Positions 1 to 10,877 of a stretch of 64,000 nucleotides of DNA are shown here, in pieces (the first letter of the stretch is position 1; every line of letters begins with the position of its first letter). Made by a program: the position numbers and the translations under genes. Where the stretch lies: assembly GCA_013399115.1 (NCBI GenBank), contig VXAA01003334.1, positions 269,464 to 333,463 of the forward strand, read 5' to 3'. The notes beneath the pieces were generated by a model, which saw only the letters and a list, made by a program, of their open reading frames with translations, did no database searches and had not been told where the DNA came from. Source of the stretch: Anseranas semipalmata (lineage: Eukaryota > Chordata > Aves > Anseriformes > Anseranatidae).

Positions 1-2674
1 TTACTACGTCTCCAAGAAATTAAATTAAACAAACACAGCAATTGAAATCTTGACTGGCAGGAGATGATGGATCCAATGGTCAGTCTCCAACATATGTGAA
101 CGATACGATCAATTCTGTGGGAGAAAAAGAGAGATGCTTCATGGTGTAGAAAGAAACAAGGTTGTGCAGATCTCAGAATGATACTACTCTACATGGAGAT
201 TGACCTTGCTGGTGGAAATGCTGGACTCCATTACTGCAACGTTGTCTTCAAGACCTTCTTAAACACGCAAGTAAATCCTTAAAAATGAAGACCCCAAGGA
301 GAAAGCCCTAAGAGCTAACTGATAATCAGCAGGTTATTCAGAGACTTTCTGAACATTTCCTATAACAACACATAATTTTCATATGAGCACTCCCTTTCCA
401 TACTGCCAGTTTCTACACAACTGTTCACAGAAACGCTGTGGTGTTCCTCCTGTCAAGCTGAAGGGATGTATGCCGACTGTCAGGTGGATGACTTCCTCAT
501 CCTGATACCTGGGGCCAAACGTCTTGCGATAAAAATCTTTCAGAAACATCAGTTGTGAGTGAAGAAGAGTCAGTCATGACTCCTGCAAAATTCCACTTTC
601 CTCTAGATGAAGCCAAGTCTTAAGGCTATTTTTCAGAAGACTGGAGAAGGTTGGGATAAGATATCATTTCAGATTAGTAAATCAGACATTAGGTGGATTA
701 TGAAAATAAGAAGATGTAATCAGTGTGGAATAAAGGGAAATTTATACAAAATAAGTATTCTGAAGCAGCTTCTGATGTGGGAAACCCTTTACTGTAAATT
801 AAAAGAACAAAACCAGCACAAATCTAAAGAGTCCATGAATAAAATATGAATAAAAAGTATAGTCAAAAGTCAACAAAGAAACATTCAAATACCACATTCA
901 AATTTGATTATGTTACTGCTCACTAACAACGAGTAAAGAGAATTAAATTATTAGCTTAAATGTTTTCACTGAAATAACTGAAAGTAGCATCTTAGTACTT
1001 ATATTTTCAAAATAATTTCTGCTTCTATATTTATTTTCAAGAGTATTCATCATTTATATAGCTTGACATTTTTAATATTTAATGCTCTTAATATTTTCAT
1101 TGACTAAAATTTACTGGAGAACACATAACTTAATAAATTATACAATTTCCAGCTATTTTAGTAGTACTTGATATTCTATTTGGTTTTGGTTTTGTGTTTT
1201 TTTGTTGTTGTTTTTTTGGCAGCAAACTGATCCCATTTTGTCTTCATGAAACATAAATCTAATTTGAAATGGCACAAATTTAGTATATTTCACAGCCTGC
1301 TTTTAGGCATTTTAATAGCTGCAATGATTAACTGCTAAATGACCGTGGTTTCTTATGGAAAGTACCAGATCATGTGCTGTAATTAATTACCTGATTTCTA
1401 TATCACAATATGTGATATTAGGAATGAAGAGGAAGTTACATCAGCTTCTGTCCCCATCAGTAGGTGTAAATGGACATATTTTGAGGGTCTCAGTAATCTT
1501 CTAGTTCCATTTCCTACTTGTGTATTCTCACAAGCCACAGACAAAGAACAATAAATGTGTACCCATCTCTCATCCTCAACCCCCCCACCCCACACCTCCA
1601 GGTTGGTCTGCAGCCCTAAGCCAACCTGAGAAGCAACAGGTCAGCTAAATCTGTTCTTTGTTGACAGCAGCCCCCAGGAGACAGCAAGGGCTTTTAAAAA
1701 GGCTCTTCCATTTGCTTAATCTTCACATATACTTCCATGGAAATGTACGCAGCATTGTAGTATGCTGATCACATGAAAGTCAGTTTTAGTTCATGAGTTA
1801 TGACCACTCTCCACTTCTCCTCAAGATATACATATGAAACATAAAACACACTTTTCAGTTCATTCATGGCTGATGAATTTCCTGGAGAACAGGGCCATGA
1901 ATTTTTAACAGCTCTGCAAACATAAAAGCAAATACTATATACTCTTTCTTTTTATTCTTTTCTATGCAATTTGACAAATGAAGTTGTCCCTGTGCTCTCA
2001 GAGAGGGATCTTCACCAGCTCAGATGCTCACTCCGTGTGCCAAGGCAGTATTTCATGCCACTGCCCTGATCAGCGCCTTCCATTATGCAGGGAACAGAAG
2101 TAACATTGAAGTCTACTCTCCGTTCCAGGTCCATTTCTCCTTTCTGACTGTTTGCCAGAGAAGGGAACATTATGACTTTTCTAACCACTCCAGATTATTT
2201 GAATTCTTTGTCGCCTTCAGAGCGAAGATCCTTGAAAAACAAAACTTTAGCAGAAGTGCTGCTGAAGTGGGGTCACAGAATGCTGTTTTAGCTAAGTCCA
2301 GTCTTGCTCGTTTTTCTCTGTCCCCTCTCTTGTGCTACACCTACAGCACCTTAGTAAGCAAGCTGCTTCCCACTAAGATATTAGAAGGTAAATATGCTAC
2401 CTTAGATTTATCAGAATATGTGTAATTCAGTCTGAGGACAGGAGGAATGTGCAGCAGTTTGTTCTATTGCTTTATGTGTGTTCTCTGGGCTTTGTATAAT
2501 TTTGCCACATTTTGGAGTTCCATGGGGTAAAAATAAGCTCAGCCGTTGCATGCTCTGCAAACCTGAGAGCACCTTTAGTGTAGTAAAGGCCAGTACTAGA
2601 TTCCTGTGAGATTTAACTTCTTCAATCTACATCCTATATTTTGACCAGAATAAATAAAAATAGACCCTTTAAGT
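1..2674. other. Unique AT-rich DNA, no gene seen
   Basis: I see no coding exon, RNA gene or recognisable transposon here. Open frames (80 codons at 607-849, 133 at 2024-2425) have no motif I recognise. A T/G-rich low-complexity patch lies at 1180-1219. A 7-bp inverted repeat (AGGTTGG at 1600-1606, CCAACCT at 1621-1627) is too short to interpret. Confidence 0.6.
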
Positions 2675-2706
2675 GTTGTTTTTGTTTGTTTGTTTGTTTG
2701 TTTTTT
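2675..2706. repeat. (GTTT)n microsatellite
   Basis: Four to five tandem GTTT units run into a short T run. It is a simple repeat with no sign of being part of a transposon. Confidence 0.9.
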
Positions 2707-3925
2707 CCTGACTGCACCCTCTTCTGCTGTTTCTTTTCATTAAAGCTGTGGATTTATGTATTTTCTTCCCAGCAACTTCATCTGAGCAGGACTTACATTT
2801 TACCTTCATCACTCTACAGCATAGAAAGTACTGTCACTGTTTAAGAGCTAAAAATAATAATCCTATAGCAGCCCCCAGCCATTATTATTTTCACTGCCAT
2901 GTAGTTTTCATTTTTGTTGCCTTCCAAGACATGAGTTATTTCTCTGAATATGTGAGCATGCACACATTGTCTCAGGGAAAAACTGCTCAAATCACACAGT
3001 TCAAATCCAAGGGGCTGATGGATTTGTTAACAGCGTCTTTCCAGCGCTCTGCTCCCACACTCACATTCCCACCTGACCTGCCATGGCTTTCCCAACCATT
3101 TGCCCCGGCTGGACTCAGCACATAGACCATGCCATGACAGCAGGGGCTGTGCACAGGCACCATCCTGGTGACTGCACCAGGGGACTGCAGGAGCTGAGGA
3201 GCTGGGACGTGCTGTTTTCTGCAGTTCTTCCAACAGGGCAGCAACTTCTGGCAGACAGCAAGGGCACGGGGCGGGTGGCAGCTTCATCCGTGAGCCCCTG
3301 GAGCGTGGCCACAGATGTGATAGCCTGTTGAGGGATGCTCAAAGCCTGACCTCCAAGAATAAGCTTCCTCCAAGACAGCTAGTGTTCGAGATGCCCTGAA
3401 AAGCTACTATAGTTAAATTCCCTTTTATCTCAGCAATGTTTTACTGTGAATTCCAGGGAATGAGGTAAGTAGAGCAATTGAAAAGCAGAACAACATTACA
3501 GGTCACTCTGTAAATTAGACTGTAGGAACATAGCCTCTGATTAGCAAGTGCCTAAGCTTTAGCACAGGAGAAATTCCAGTAAAAAAAATAATTAATGTGC
3601 TCACAAATCCTGCTGAATTTGAGCCTCAGAGACTAGTGCTTTCCTGTTGATCTGTATGTATCCTGAAATTTGCTGATCAAAATCACTGCAGGACACAAAC
3701 ACAGAACCTAACCCAACCTCACAGAAGGATCATGTCCCTTTTCTAATCGTCAGTATGCACCAAAGGCATAACAGTGATTTTCTCCGAAAACCTAGTTTAT
3801 CAATTAATTTATATATTTATATGCAATGTAGTATTTCAACAGAAATTCCTATCAACATTTTACAGCTGTTTCTCCACGCGTCAGCAAGCATACAGCTGAT
3901 CTCTGATTATGCATCTCTCATCTCA
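2707..3925. other. Unique DNA with a GC-rich patch, no gene seen
   Basis: A GC-richer patch at about 3020-3330 carries several overlapping short open frames on both strands (75-86 codons). Their amino-acid content follows base composition and I recognise no domain. The patch could be an old, unrecognised transposon piece. The rest is AT-rich unique sequence. Confidence 0.5.
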
Positions 3926-4018
3926 TTTAGTGGAGGACTTGGTAGCGTTAGGTTATAGGTTGGACTGGATGATTTTGGAGGTCTTTTCCAACCTAAATGG
4001 TTCTGTGATTCTGTGATC
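3926..4018 (+). mobile_element. CR1 LINE, 3'-terminal fragment
   Basis: About 93 bp match the CR1 3' untranslated tail. The order is TTTAGTGG, GGTTGGACTGGATGAT, GGTCTTTTCCAACCTAAATG, then two copies of the 8-bp terminal repeat ATTCTGTG (the first reads GTTCTGTG). It is severely 5'-truncated, as most CR1 copies are, and carries no coding sequence. The tail sits at the high-coordinate end, so the element is on the plus strand. The match to the tail suggests a moderate age. Confidence 0.92.
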
Positions 4019-5370
4019 CACTCCCACTTTCCTACAGACTGGTGTTATTGGGACACCCAAATAGCTGTCATTATCAGTTGCTTGCAATCATTCAGGGCAG
4101 TTCATCTTGCCTAACTCTGATTGCCAAAGAGTTATTCTAGACATAAAAGATGTTTTGTGAGTGTCATGACTGAGGCACACTAATTAATAACTGGAAAGAG
4201 GCCCTGTAGAGGTGCCTCTCTCTCCCTTTAATGACATCAGAAAGAGTCTAGATACTACCTGATATCTCGTCTGTTTAAACAGCTTAAACAAAGAAAGGCT
4301 GTGTAGACTGGGAACCACAGTCACCCTGATGTTATCATTAAGGAGCTATATTCATAAATCACATGTATTCTGTCTTGCCCCCTCTGAAATGAGTAGAAAT
4401 TTTATTCTGATTTCAGTGGAGCTAATGTGACATGACTTCAACTACAAGCAAAAAAAAAAAGGGGGGGGGGGGGGGGAAGAAATCCTTGCCTTGCCTTACT
4501 TCATCTGGGGTTAGGGTTATGGCTGAAAAACAGTAATTAAGTATGAAATTCACAGCCATTTTTAGACAGCAAGGTGTTTACAGTGTAGGTGTCTACATGT
4601 GAGTTGGTGGTTAAGCTCTCCTTACAGTCAGTGGACATCAGATTAATACAGCATCATTATCAGCTGAATATCTGAGCACTGTAGTTTTCCAGTCTAGATA
4701 ACGGGAAGATTCAGTTGCCTGAATATTGGTGCCATTTTAGGCATATACTGCTTCAAAAGTGGTCAGACCTCCCAGATAACCTAGATGTCTTTGATATCCC
4801 AGAATATCACAAATGGCAATAGGTGCCACATTTAGGTAATGAAATCCCACACTATTGTCTGTGCTGGGAGGTGCCTGTAAACTGGGGCAGGAATGCATCT
4901 CATTTTACATGCATAGTGATGTGCTATATCATTAAAACTTGAATTCAACTTTATTTCACCACTGCCTTTAGCTTCCCAGTGTTTCTCTTCTGTGCTCACT
5001 TGTTAACTGGTGCCACCCATAACTGCCCAGGAGGAAGTGAGTCAGGTCTCTCCTCCCAAAGATACGATTGCTGGCAGGCTGATGAATCAGGGAGGGGTCG
5101 ATGGAGCTCATCAAGCAAAGCCAACCCAATGAAATGCAAAGTCAGAGGGCTGGCTGGGATAGATTTATAGACCTCAAAATTCAGCCCAGCACAGACTGGA
5201 GAGATCATCGAAAAGCATTATATGAGTTACAGTCCCCCTGCAAGAATGTTGAAAGAAAAAAAAGTATGGAGTTCACTGAAACATTTCTTTTCCCTGTAAG
5301 CCTGTTTCGGACTACAGAATGGTTCAGATGTCGAAAATGTGGTTTTCTTCTTGTCACTGTGATAACATTA
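4019..5370. other. Unique DNA, no gene seen
   Basis: I recognise no exon. The block contains an A11-G16 homopolymer junction (listed separately), two TTAGGG-like words at 4507-4519 that are too few to be an interstitial telomere, and overlapping open frames of 63-93 codons at 4979-5382 without a known motif. Sequence at 4715-4850 faintly resembles an ancient amniote palindromic repeat but is too diverged to call. Confidence 0.5.
4450..4476. repeat. A11-G16 homopolymer junction
   Basis: Eleven A are followed directly by sixteen G. A 16-base G run is rare and can form G-quadruplex structures on the plus strand. Its length is also likely to be variable or mis-sequenced. Confidence 0.9.
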
Positions 5371-5427
5371 GCTTTAGGTTGATTCCTGCTGCTGCGTGAC
5401 AGCTGTTGCAGGAATCAATAGGAAAGC
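5371..5427. other. Imperfect hairpin (microRNA-precursor-like inverted repeat)
   Basis: The core is a perfect 11-bp inverted repeat, TTGATTCCTGC at 5379-5389 and GCAGGAATCAA at 5408-5418. Inside it GCTG (5391-5394) pairs with CAGC (5400-5403) around a 5-nt loop, leaving a 1/4-nt asymmetric internal loop. Outside it GCTTT (5371-5375) pairs with AAAGC (5423-5427) across a 3/4-nt internal loop. The 57-nt fold resembles a short microRNA precursor, but I match it to no known microRNA. It could equally be the core of an old palindromic transposon or chance. The structure is seen directly; a function is only inferred. Confidence 0.4.
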
Positions 5428-5737
5428 ACAGAACATAAGTTTGTTGTATAAGTTTAAGCTAACCGATCACTCATCTTGCTATAAAATGTAACCCGGTCAT
5501 CTCCCATGTGATATCTGGCCACTGGAACATTAAAGCTGCTACAGCAGCATCTTGGCTAATTGCATCCATCAATAAAAATAGGTTCCACACAAAAAAAGGC
5601 ATCAATTAAAAGTAAGAAGCTATAAGAAAGCAGTCACTTTTAATGCATCATTTATCACAACAACCTGGTGTTCTGTTCTTCTACAATTTTTAGAACTTTC
5701 GTTGCCATGACTACAGGATGCAGCCTTTACACAGTGT

Positions 5738-5846
5738 GGGCCAAACCCTGCCCTTGGTGACACAGATGCAAATTCAGAGTAACTTTGCTGAAATGCCTGG
5801 AATAGCAGTGATGTAAATACAGCGTAACAGAGGCAGAATGGGACCC
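5738..5846. repeat. Ancient palindromic amniote repeat (DNA-transposon-like)
   Basis: The 109-bp unit opens with GGGCCAAACCCTGCC and closes with GGCAGAATGGGACCC, which are imperfect inverted repeats of each other. Between them lie words typical of an old dispersed amniote repeat: AAATTCAGAGTAACTT, GCTGAAAT, GATGTAAATACAGCGTAACAGAGG. I know this pattern from reptile and bird genomes but cannot give its database name with certainty. It has no coding capacity and no clear target-site duplication. Its short palindromic form suggests a non-autonomous DNA transposon. Confidence 0.65.
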
Positions 5847-7030
5847 GCTCTCTCCTTTATGTAATTATTTTCTTCTTCTTCTTCTTTGCCTTGTCAGGAA
5901 GACAAGATGTTTTTCTCTTCTACTCTGAGTAAGCTCATAATGTAGTGGAATAATCAGACATAATGACAGGTTAAACCACAAAGGAGTGTTACATCCTAAA
6001 TACCATATTAACTTAAATTTTAAATTTGTATATTAACAGTTATTTAAAATGCCCAAGGAATGAGCAAATTTGAGATAGGAACCCATTCTCTCTTTTCAAA
6101 GGCTACATCTAAATCATATAGTATAATGAATATCTTGCCTAATAACCAGGCATAACCAAGTGTAAATTCAGACTTGTTCAGCTGAACACCCTGACGGGAA
6201 GAAACGCACGGAGGGGCTCCTGTGTCTCACTGCCTGGAGCAGGGCCCCACCCAGACAGACCCCTGCTATCTGCATGGAAGATGCTCCAAAGCCACTGTCA
6301 CACGATGTTCTCAGGCTGGCCACTCTCCCCATGGAGTCAGCAGGAATTCACTCTCAGGTAAAGGTCTATACATGGATCGCTATGCCCAAAGAAAGCAGAG
6401 CCCATGGATCTATTTTGTCTGGATGGTTCTATGAAAGCATTTTCCAGACTGCCAGCCAAATAACAATTTCCATTAACTACAATAGCAAGCAGAAATCCAG
6501 CTGAACAAGTGCTTGGTAAAGCTAAATCTGCTAGATTCATACTCTAATGGTAGTTTGAACCTCCATTCCTATTATAAAACCAGATGAAGCCACCAGGCAA
6601 ATGCTGTAGGTAGGCTGGAGACAGGGATATGCAGAATTTAAAAAGCAAGGGATTCTTTGCATGCTGTTTGCACGCCTAACCAGCCTGCAAAATTCTATAC
6701 AGTAGAAATACATTTCCCCTATTAAATTCCAAGAGTACAGAGCTGTCATCACTGCCAATAGCTCTTCACATTTTAATGCTTTCTCTGGATCCAAGGATAG
6801 CCACAGATCTACAAAACCCAGCAGCAAGAAGTGAGGTGACTTGCTACATTCAGAGCAATCTTAGAATAATGTCATTTTAGAAATGAATTTTGCAAGCAAA
6901 CCTAATAGCAGGCATTGCTAGTGCTCAGACGTGACTCTGAAGACTGATGCATTAGCACTGCACTGAGGCAGTATAAGAGCCTCAGAAAAACACAGGTTTG
7001 TTGCCCAATGAAAATCCAAGATTATATAGT
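5847..7030. other. Unique DNA, no gene seen
   Basis: A short (TTC)n tract lies at about 5872-5886. The open frames at 6222-6540 and 6537-6827 minus (67-96 codons) have no domain I recognise. Confidence 0.55.
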
Positions 7031-7047
7031 AAAAAAAAAAAAAAAAA
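7031..7047. repeat. A17 homopolymer
   Basis: Seventeen consecutive A lie just outside the old CR1 piece that follows. On the strand of that CR1 the run reads as T, so it is not its tail. Confidence 0.9.
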
Positions 7048-7052
7048 TGCAT

Positions 7053-7243
7053 CTGGCCAGGACATCAAGAGGTCAATTACTTCATCTATCTGCCCAAAGA
7101 CATGATCATCTGTAACTACATCATTCCAGATAGCTTTTTATTCAGCTTCCATTTAAAGACCTTCAACAAAAGATGCTTCACAATTTCCAGCCACTCTATT
7201 TCGATGGCTCATTATCTTTATCATTAGAAGGCTTTATGATGCA
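7053..7243 (-). mobile_element. Old, diverged CR1 LINE 3' fragment
   Basis: Read in antisense, the order of words follows the CR1 3' region: AGGTCAATTACTTCATC (for AGGTCATCTAGTCCA), CATCATTCCAGATAGC, TTTAAAGACCTTCAACAAAAG, TTCACAATTTCCAGCCACTC, then ATCATTAGAAGG. Divergence is high and there are small indels, so this is one of the oldest copies here. No open frame remains. The assignment rests on word order and not on an alignment. Confidence 0.65.
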
Positions 7244-9198
7244 TTTGAGAGTGTGATCGCAGCATGGATAGGTATAACTGCAATATCTTTACTTCAAGCT
7301 CAGGCATTAAAAGTGGTGAAACCACATCAACACATGCTGCAAGCTTGGCCAAGCTTGGATCAGATGTACATTACTATCAACAGAAGCCCACTACAGTTTT
7401 ACCAGTATTTATTAAATGCAATTGATCTGCTGTGAGTATTTTGTTCCCACTGCTTCTCTTCCAGTAGAGGGTTGATTTTATTTTCTTGAGACCATGATGT
7501 TTTTCAGTTCTCTCTTCCAACTGCTGTGGCAAATAGTGAACACCCTGGTTTCCAAGCATTTCTCCAAATTTTCTCAGGTTGATTTGCAAGGAACTTGAAG
7601 GTGATTGACCAGTACTGTGCTGCACAATGTGTGTACTAATAGGAAATAGGGAAAATAAAATTTTGCATCACTAGATTTTTATTATTTTTAACCAAATCAT
7701 TATTTTTCAGAAACTTTACTCTAAATAAATAATAAAACATATATATTAAATGAACTCAAATATTTAATTTGTTGGATGTGCTAATCAATTCCTTAAATGT
7801 TACTACACATCTGTGGCCCCTGTTCAGTCTTCTTTCCACTGTCCTGCATTTCTAAAAGCACATTAGATGTCTGTGAGGCACTTCATGGCAGATGAAATAG
7901 TTCTCTCGTGTTTCATGGCAGACTAATTACTGTGAGGCTATGCATTGAGCTTCACTGTATTGGATCACAAGAGGGAAAATGAATAATTTCAGAAAAGGTG
8001 ATCCTCAATTGGGAACCTCCTTTTTTGACAGTGGAGGAGGAATTTTAAAGGAAAACAACCAAGCACACCATCAAATTTGATAGAGGTACTGGGTTATCAG
8101 TGAACGATTTCCTACAGCAAACCCAAACTCTGAATATCAAAACAATAGTGGAAGATCATCACAGATTTTTTATAGTCTAAGAAAATGCCAAACTAATGGC
8201 ACATTCCTGGCATTAACACAGGGATAAGGCCCCATTGACAGCAAAATCTCTTCTTGGCATCTTACACCTGCATGGTGGTAGAGAGTTCTATCGCAAGTGC
8301 AATGCTCCTGCCTGCTGGACGACTTTTGCAGACTCAAAAAGGATGTGTAAAGAGCAAACGTAAATGGCAGTGAGTGGAAAGATGATTATTCAAGATAATT
8401 GTTGCAAAAGCATCTGTTGATGGAGTATTCTTAACAGTCATGCTAAAAACAAAGGCTGCACTTGACGTTGCTGTGAAAAGAGAGACGATAGAAATACCAC
8501 CTGTGAAGAAAGAACCCCTAGAACATGTTGAAGGAATTGAAAAAAACATCTTACAGAGGAATTTTAAAGAATAAACCCATCTAAAAAAACTAATACTACA
8601 TTGAAATCCTTGGGTTATGAGTTCCGACATCTGAAGTGCCCTTCATACTCCACAGGGCAGGCAAGGGAGAATCGCCTCTGCAAGGGAACAGCGACCACAT
8701 AAGATTTAAACCATCACCTGAAAGTGCCTGCCCTTTTCCTCTCTCTCCAGAGAAGCAATAAAGAACCTCTCAGGATAGGCATCTCAGTGCAGGTGGGACA
8801 TGTTCAGGGAATGGACTCAAACCCGCATCACTGACCAAAACCACATCTAGTGCTGATTTTATTATAGCATAAGTACTTTCAGAGGAAGAAAATGGGAAAT
8901 TAAACAAAAGTCTCCAAATAAAGCAGAAAGATATAGTGTATATAGTGTGTGGCATGAGGGTGATTCACCCCTTGAGCAAGCTAACAAGGGATTTTTAGTC
9001 CCAAAGCCACAGAGTCGCTGGTCCTCTAGCACTTGCCTACTGTAACACTCGGTGTAGCAGCATCATTCTTCACTAGTCATTAGGCACTGCATAATAAATA
9101 TGATGCAGGGATTTTTTATTTTATAATGCTTTTATAACTAAAACAGAAGACAAATGGGAGTCAAGGAAATCATCAGTCTGAAAAAGTAAAAATCAAAG
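7244..9198. other. Unique AT-rich DNA, no gene seen
   Basis: The block contains several short open frames (60-98 codons, for example 8334-8630 minus), none with a recognisable motif or convincing splice boundaries. I see no repeats beyond short A/T runs. Confidence 0.55.
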
Positions 9199-9430
9199 AA
9201 ATCATAGAAAAGATAGCTGGAAGGGATTTCAAGAGATCCCCTAGTCTACCTTTCCTTTCCAAGTCAGGATCTGCTTTTCCTCTTGACATTCCTGAAAAAC
9301 ATTTATCTAACACCCACTCTTAAAGAGTGCTACTAGTAAAGATTTCACAGCCTCTGGAGACAAACTATTTCCCTATTTAACTTGAAACTCCCCTACAGCA
9401 ATTTAAAATGGTTCCTCCACGTCCAAAGAT
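9199..9430 (-). mobile_element. Diverged CR1 LINE 3' fragment
   Basis: The piece begins with ATCATAGAAAAGATAGCTGGAAGGG, then AAGAGATCCCCTAGTCTACC and CCTCTGGAGACAAACTATTTCCCTA, and ends near CAATTTAAAATGGTTCC. These are the antisense of the CR1 3' tail and the end of ORF2, in the correct order. Many substitutions and no intact frame mark an old insertion. The upper boundary is approximate; similarity fades in the C/T-rich sequence after 9430. Confidence 0.75.
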
Positions 9431-9894
9431 CTACACACGTTTCCCTCTCTTTATTCCCTTTCTTTTGAACCCAGCTCCATATTTCAAGGAATGCAGATCT
9501 GAGTAAATCAGTAACATACTAATTTATACACTTCACAGCCCTAGTGAAATCAATTGCTTCTAATGGTATAAAACTCAGAATCTTGCAGGTTTAGTTACAT
9601 GTTATCTTAATACAGAAATGAAGGCATAATTTCTTACAGACCTGTTCTTCATGCCCATCTTGATATCTGTAACAATTTGTCCACCACTTTTACAATGTCA
9701 AATGATTTATCACCTGCTATCTCTAAAATCTAAGACTTCAGTAATTTTCTACTACAACAAGATTTCTCTTCTATATTTATCTCTCTCTCTCTCTTTTTTT
9801 TTTTAACGCAAAATGACTTTCAGCTGAACTTCTTTATATGGCCATCTGCGTAATTACTGTGACTCTTCCTGAACTAGCAGCTTGCAGATTATTA
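9431..9894. other. Unique AT-rich DNA, no gene seen
   Basis: I see only a (CT)n/T tract at 9781-9804 and no exon or RNA gene. Confidence 0.55.
9781..9804. repeat. (CT)n followed by T11
   Basis: About seven CT units pass directly into eleven T. The tract is pyrimidine-only and could serve as a polypyrimidine tract, but no acceptor-plus-exon follows that I can support. Confidence 0.85.
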
Positions 9895-9985
9895 ACTGTA
9901 GTCTGCTCCCCCTGATATCATTGAGAGTTTTACCATTGACTTCAATGGATGTGGGACTGGACTCCCTGAAAGAGCCTGCTTATTG
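9895..9985. repeat. Ancient amniote palindromic repeat (CATTGACTTCAATGG type)
   Basis: The words ATTGAGAGTTTTACCATTGACTTCAATGG and GGACTGGACTCCCTGAAAG follow the dispersed amniote repeat with consensus-like words CCATTGACTTCAATGGGAGC and GGGCCCTGAAAG. The TTGACTTCAA core is nearly self-complementary. It is a second member, or a relative, of the class seen at 5738-5846. It is non-coding and its boundaries are approximate. Confidence 0.5.
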
Positions 9986-10839
9986 GATAACTCAAAGCGC
10001 TGGTGAGAGCTGACACTGGTACACTGACAACAGCTTGTTTCTTTTTTAATTTAGAACCTCTTAATTGGCTTAACCAGCAAGGAAACATGGTAGGTGAGGG
10101 ACTGGGTAGAGGGGAGTGTGAGGAAGAGGGAATTCAGGCTGGGAACTGGGACTTCAAGAAGAATTAACCCATTCTATTTCTCTTCCAGGTTGGTGGCTTG
10201 GGTGGCAGACATGAAAGTCTCAGAAGGCTGCACCCATGCTCCCTTCTCTGAGCAGAGGCTGATTTTGCTGAAGCCTGTGTGATTCAACGTAATGCTGTTG
10301 GTTCACGCCAGCTGGGGATGGACAAACCGAGGCTGGTGACCAGAAGATAGTTGCTCCCAGCTGAAGCTGAGGTCCTTCACAGGTGGCAGGTGAGGACCCC
10401 TCACCCCAGCTTTGCTGGGATATCCCACGGCTCAGCTCCCACCTGCCTCAAGCTGCTCCAGCAGATCTCTGCAGTGAATTAAATGGATTTAGGTCCTCTG
10501 TCCCAAATGACAAGCCAGCTTTCACCTCTTGCATCAGTGCAGAGGAGCAGGTAGGAGAGTGCCCTCACCACCACACAGCTGTGACTTCCCAAGGAGGGGA
10601 GATATTACAGCCTCTTGGAGAGAGGGGATCCAGGCTGGCCCCATGGGAGCAGGCTGTCAGTGTCCAGACGAGATTGAATGGCAGGCACTGATGTTCAATT
10701 TGTATTTCAAAATTCAAACAAATGTCTTTTATTTGGAGTGGGCTCCAGGGTTCAGGTTTCACCCTGGGACTGGCATTGAACTATTTTAACAAGGGAAATT
10801 ATATTTGTTGGTCTAAAGGCCCTAGGGTGTCCAGTCAAC

Positions 10840-10842
<3 letters not shown>
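9986..10842. other. Unique DNA, no gene seen
   Basis: A GC-richer interval at about 10330-10660 carries overlapping open frames on both strands (65-102 codons), with no known domain. No repeat is recognised. Confidence 0.5.

Positions 10843-10875
<33 letters not shown>
10843..10875. repeat. T33 homopolymer
   Basis: Thirty-three consecutive T, the longest homopolymer in the window. A long T run can be the reverse complement of a poly(A) tail, but I recognise no retrocopy in the sequence at higher coordinates and see no flanking duplication. Confidence 0.95.

Positions 10876-10877
<2 letters not shown>

Noticed and set aside
4507..4519. Interstitial telomere repeat (GGGTTAGGGTTA)
   Set aside because: Only about two units; far too short to distinguish from chance.
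4715..4850. Fragment of an amniote palindromic repeat (GGTGCC...TTTAGG words)
   Set aside because: A few words match in order but most of the segment does not; below what I can support by eye.
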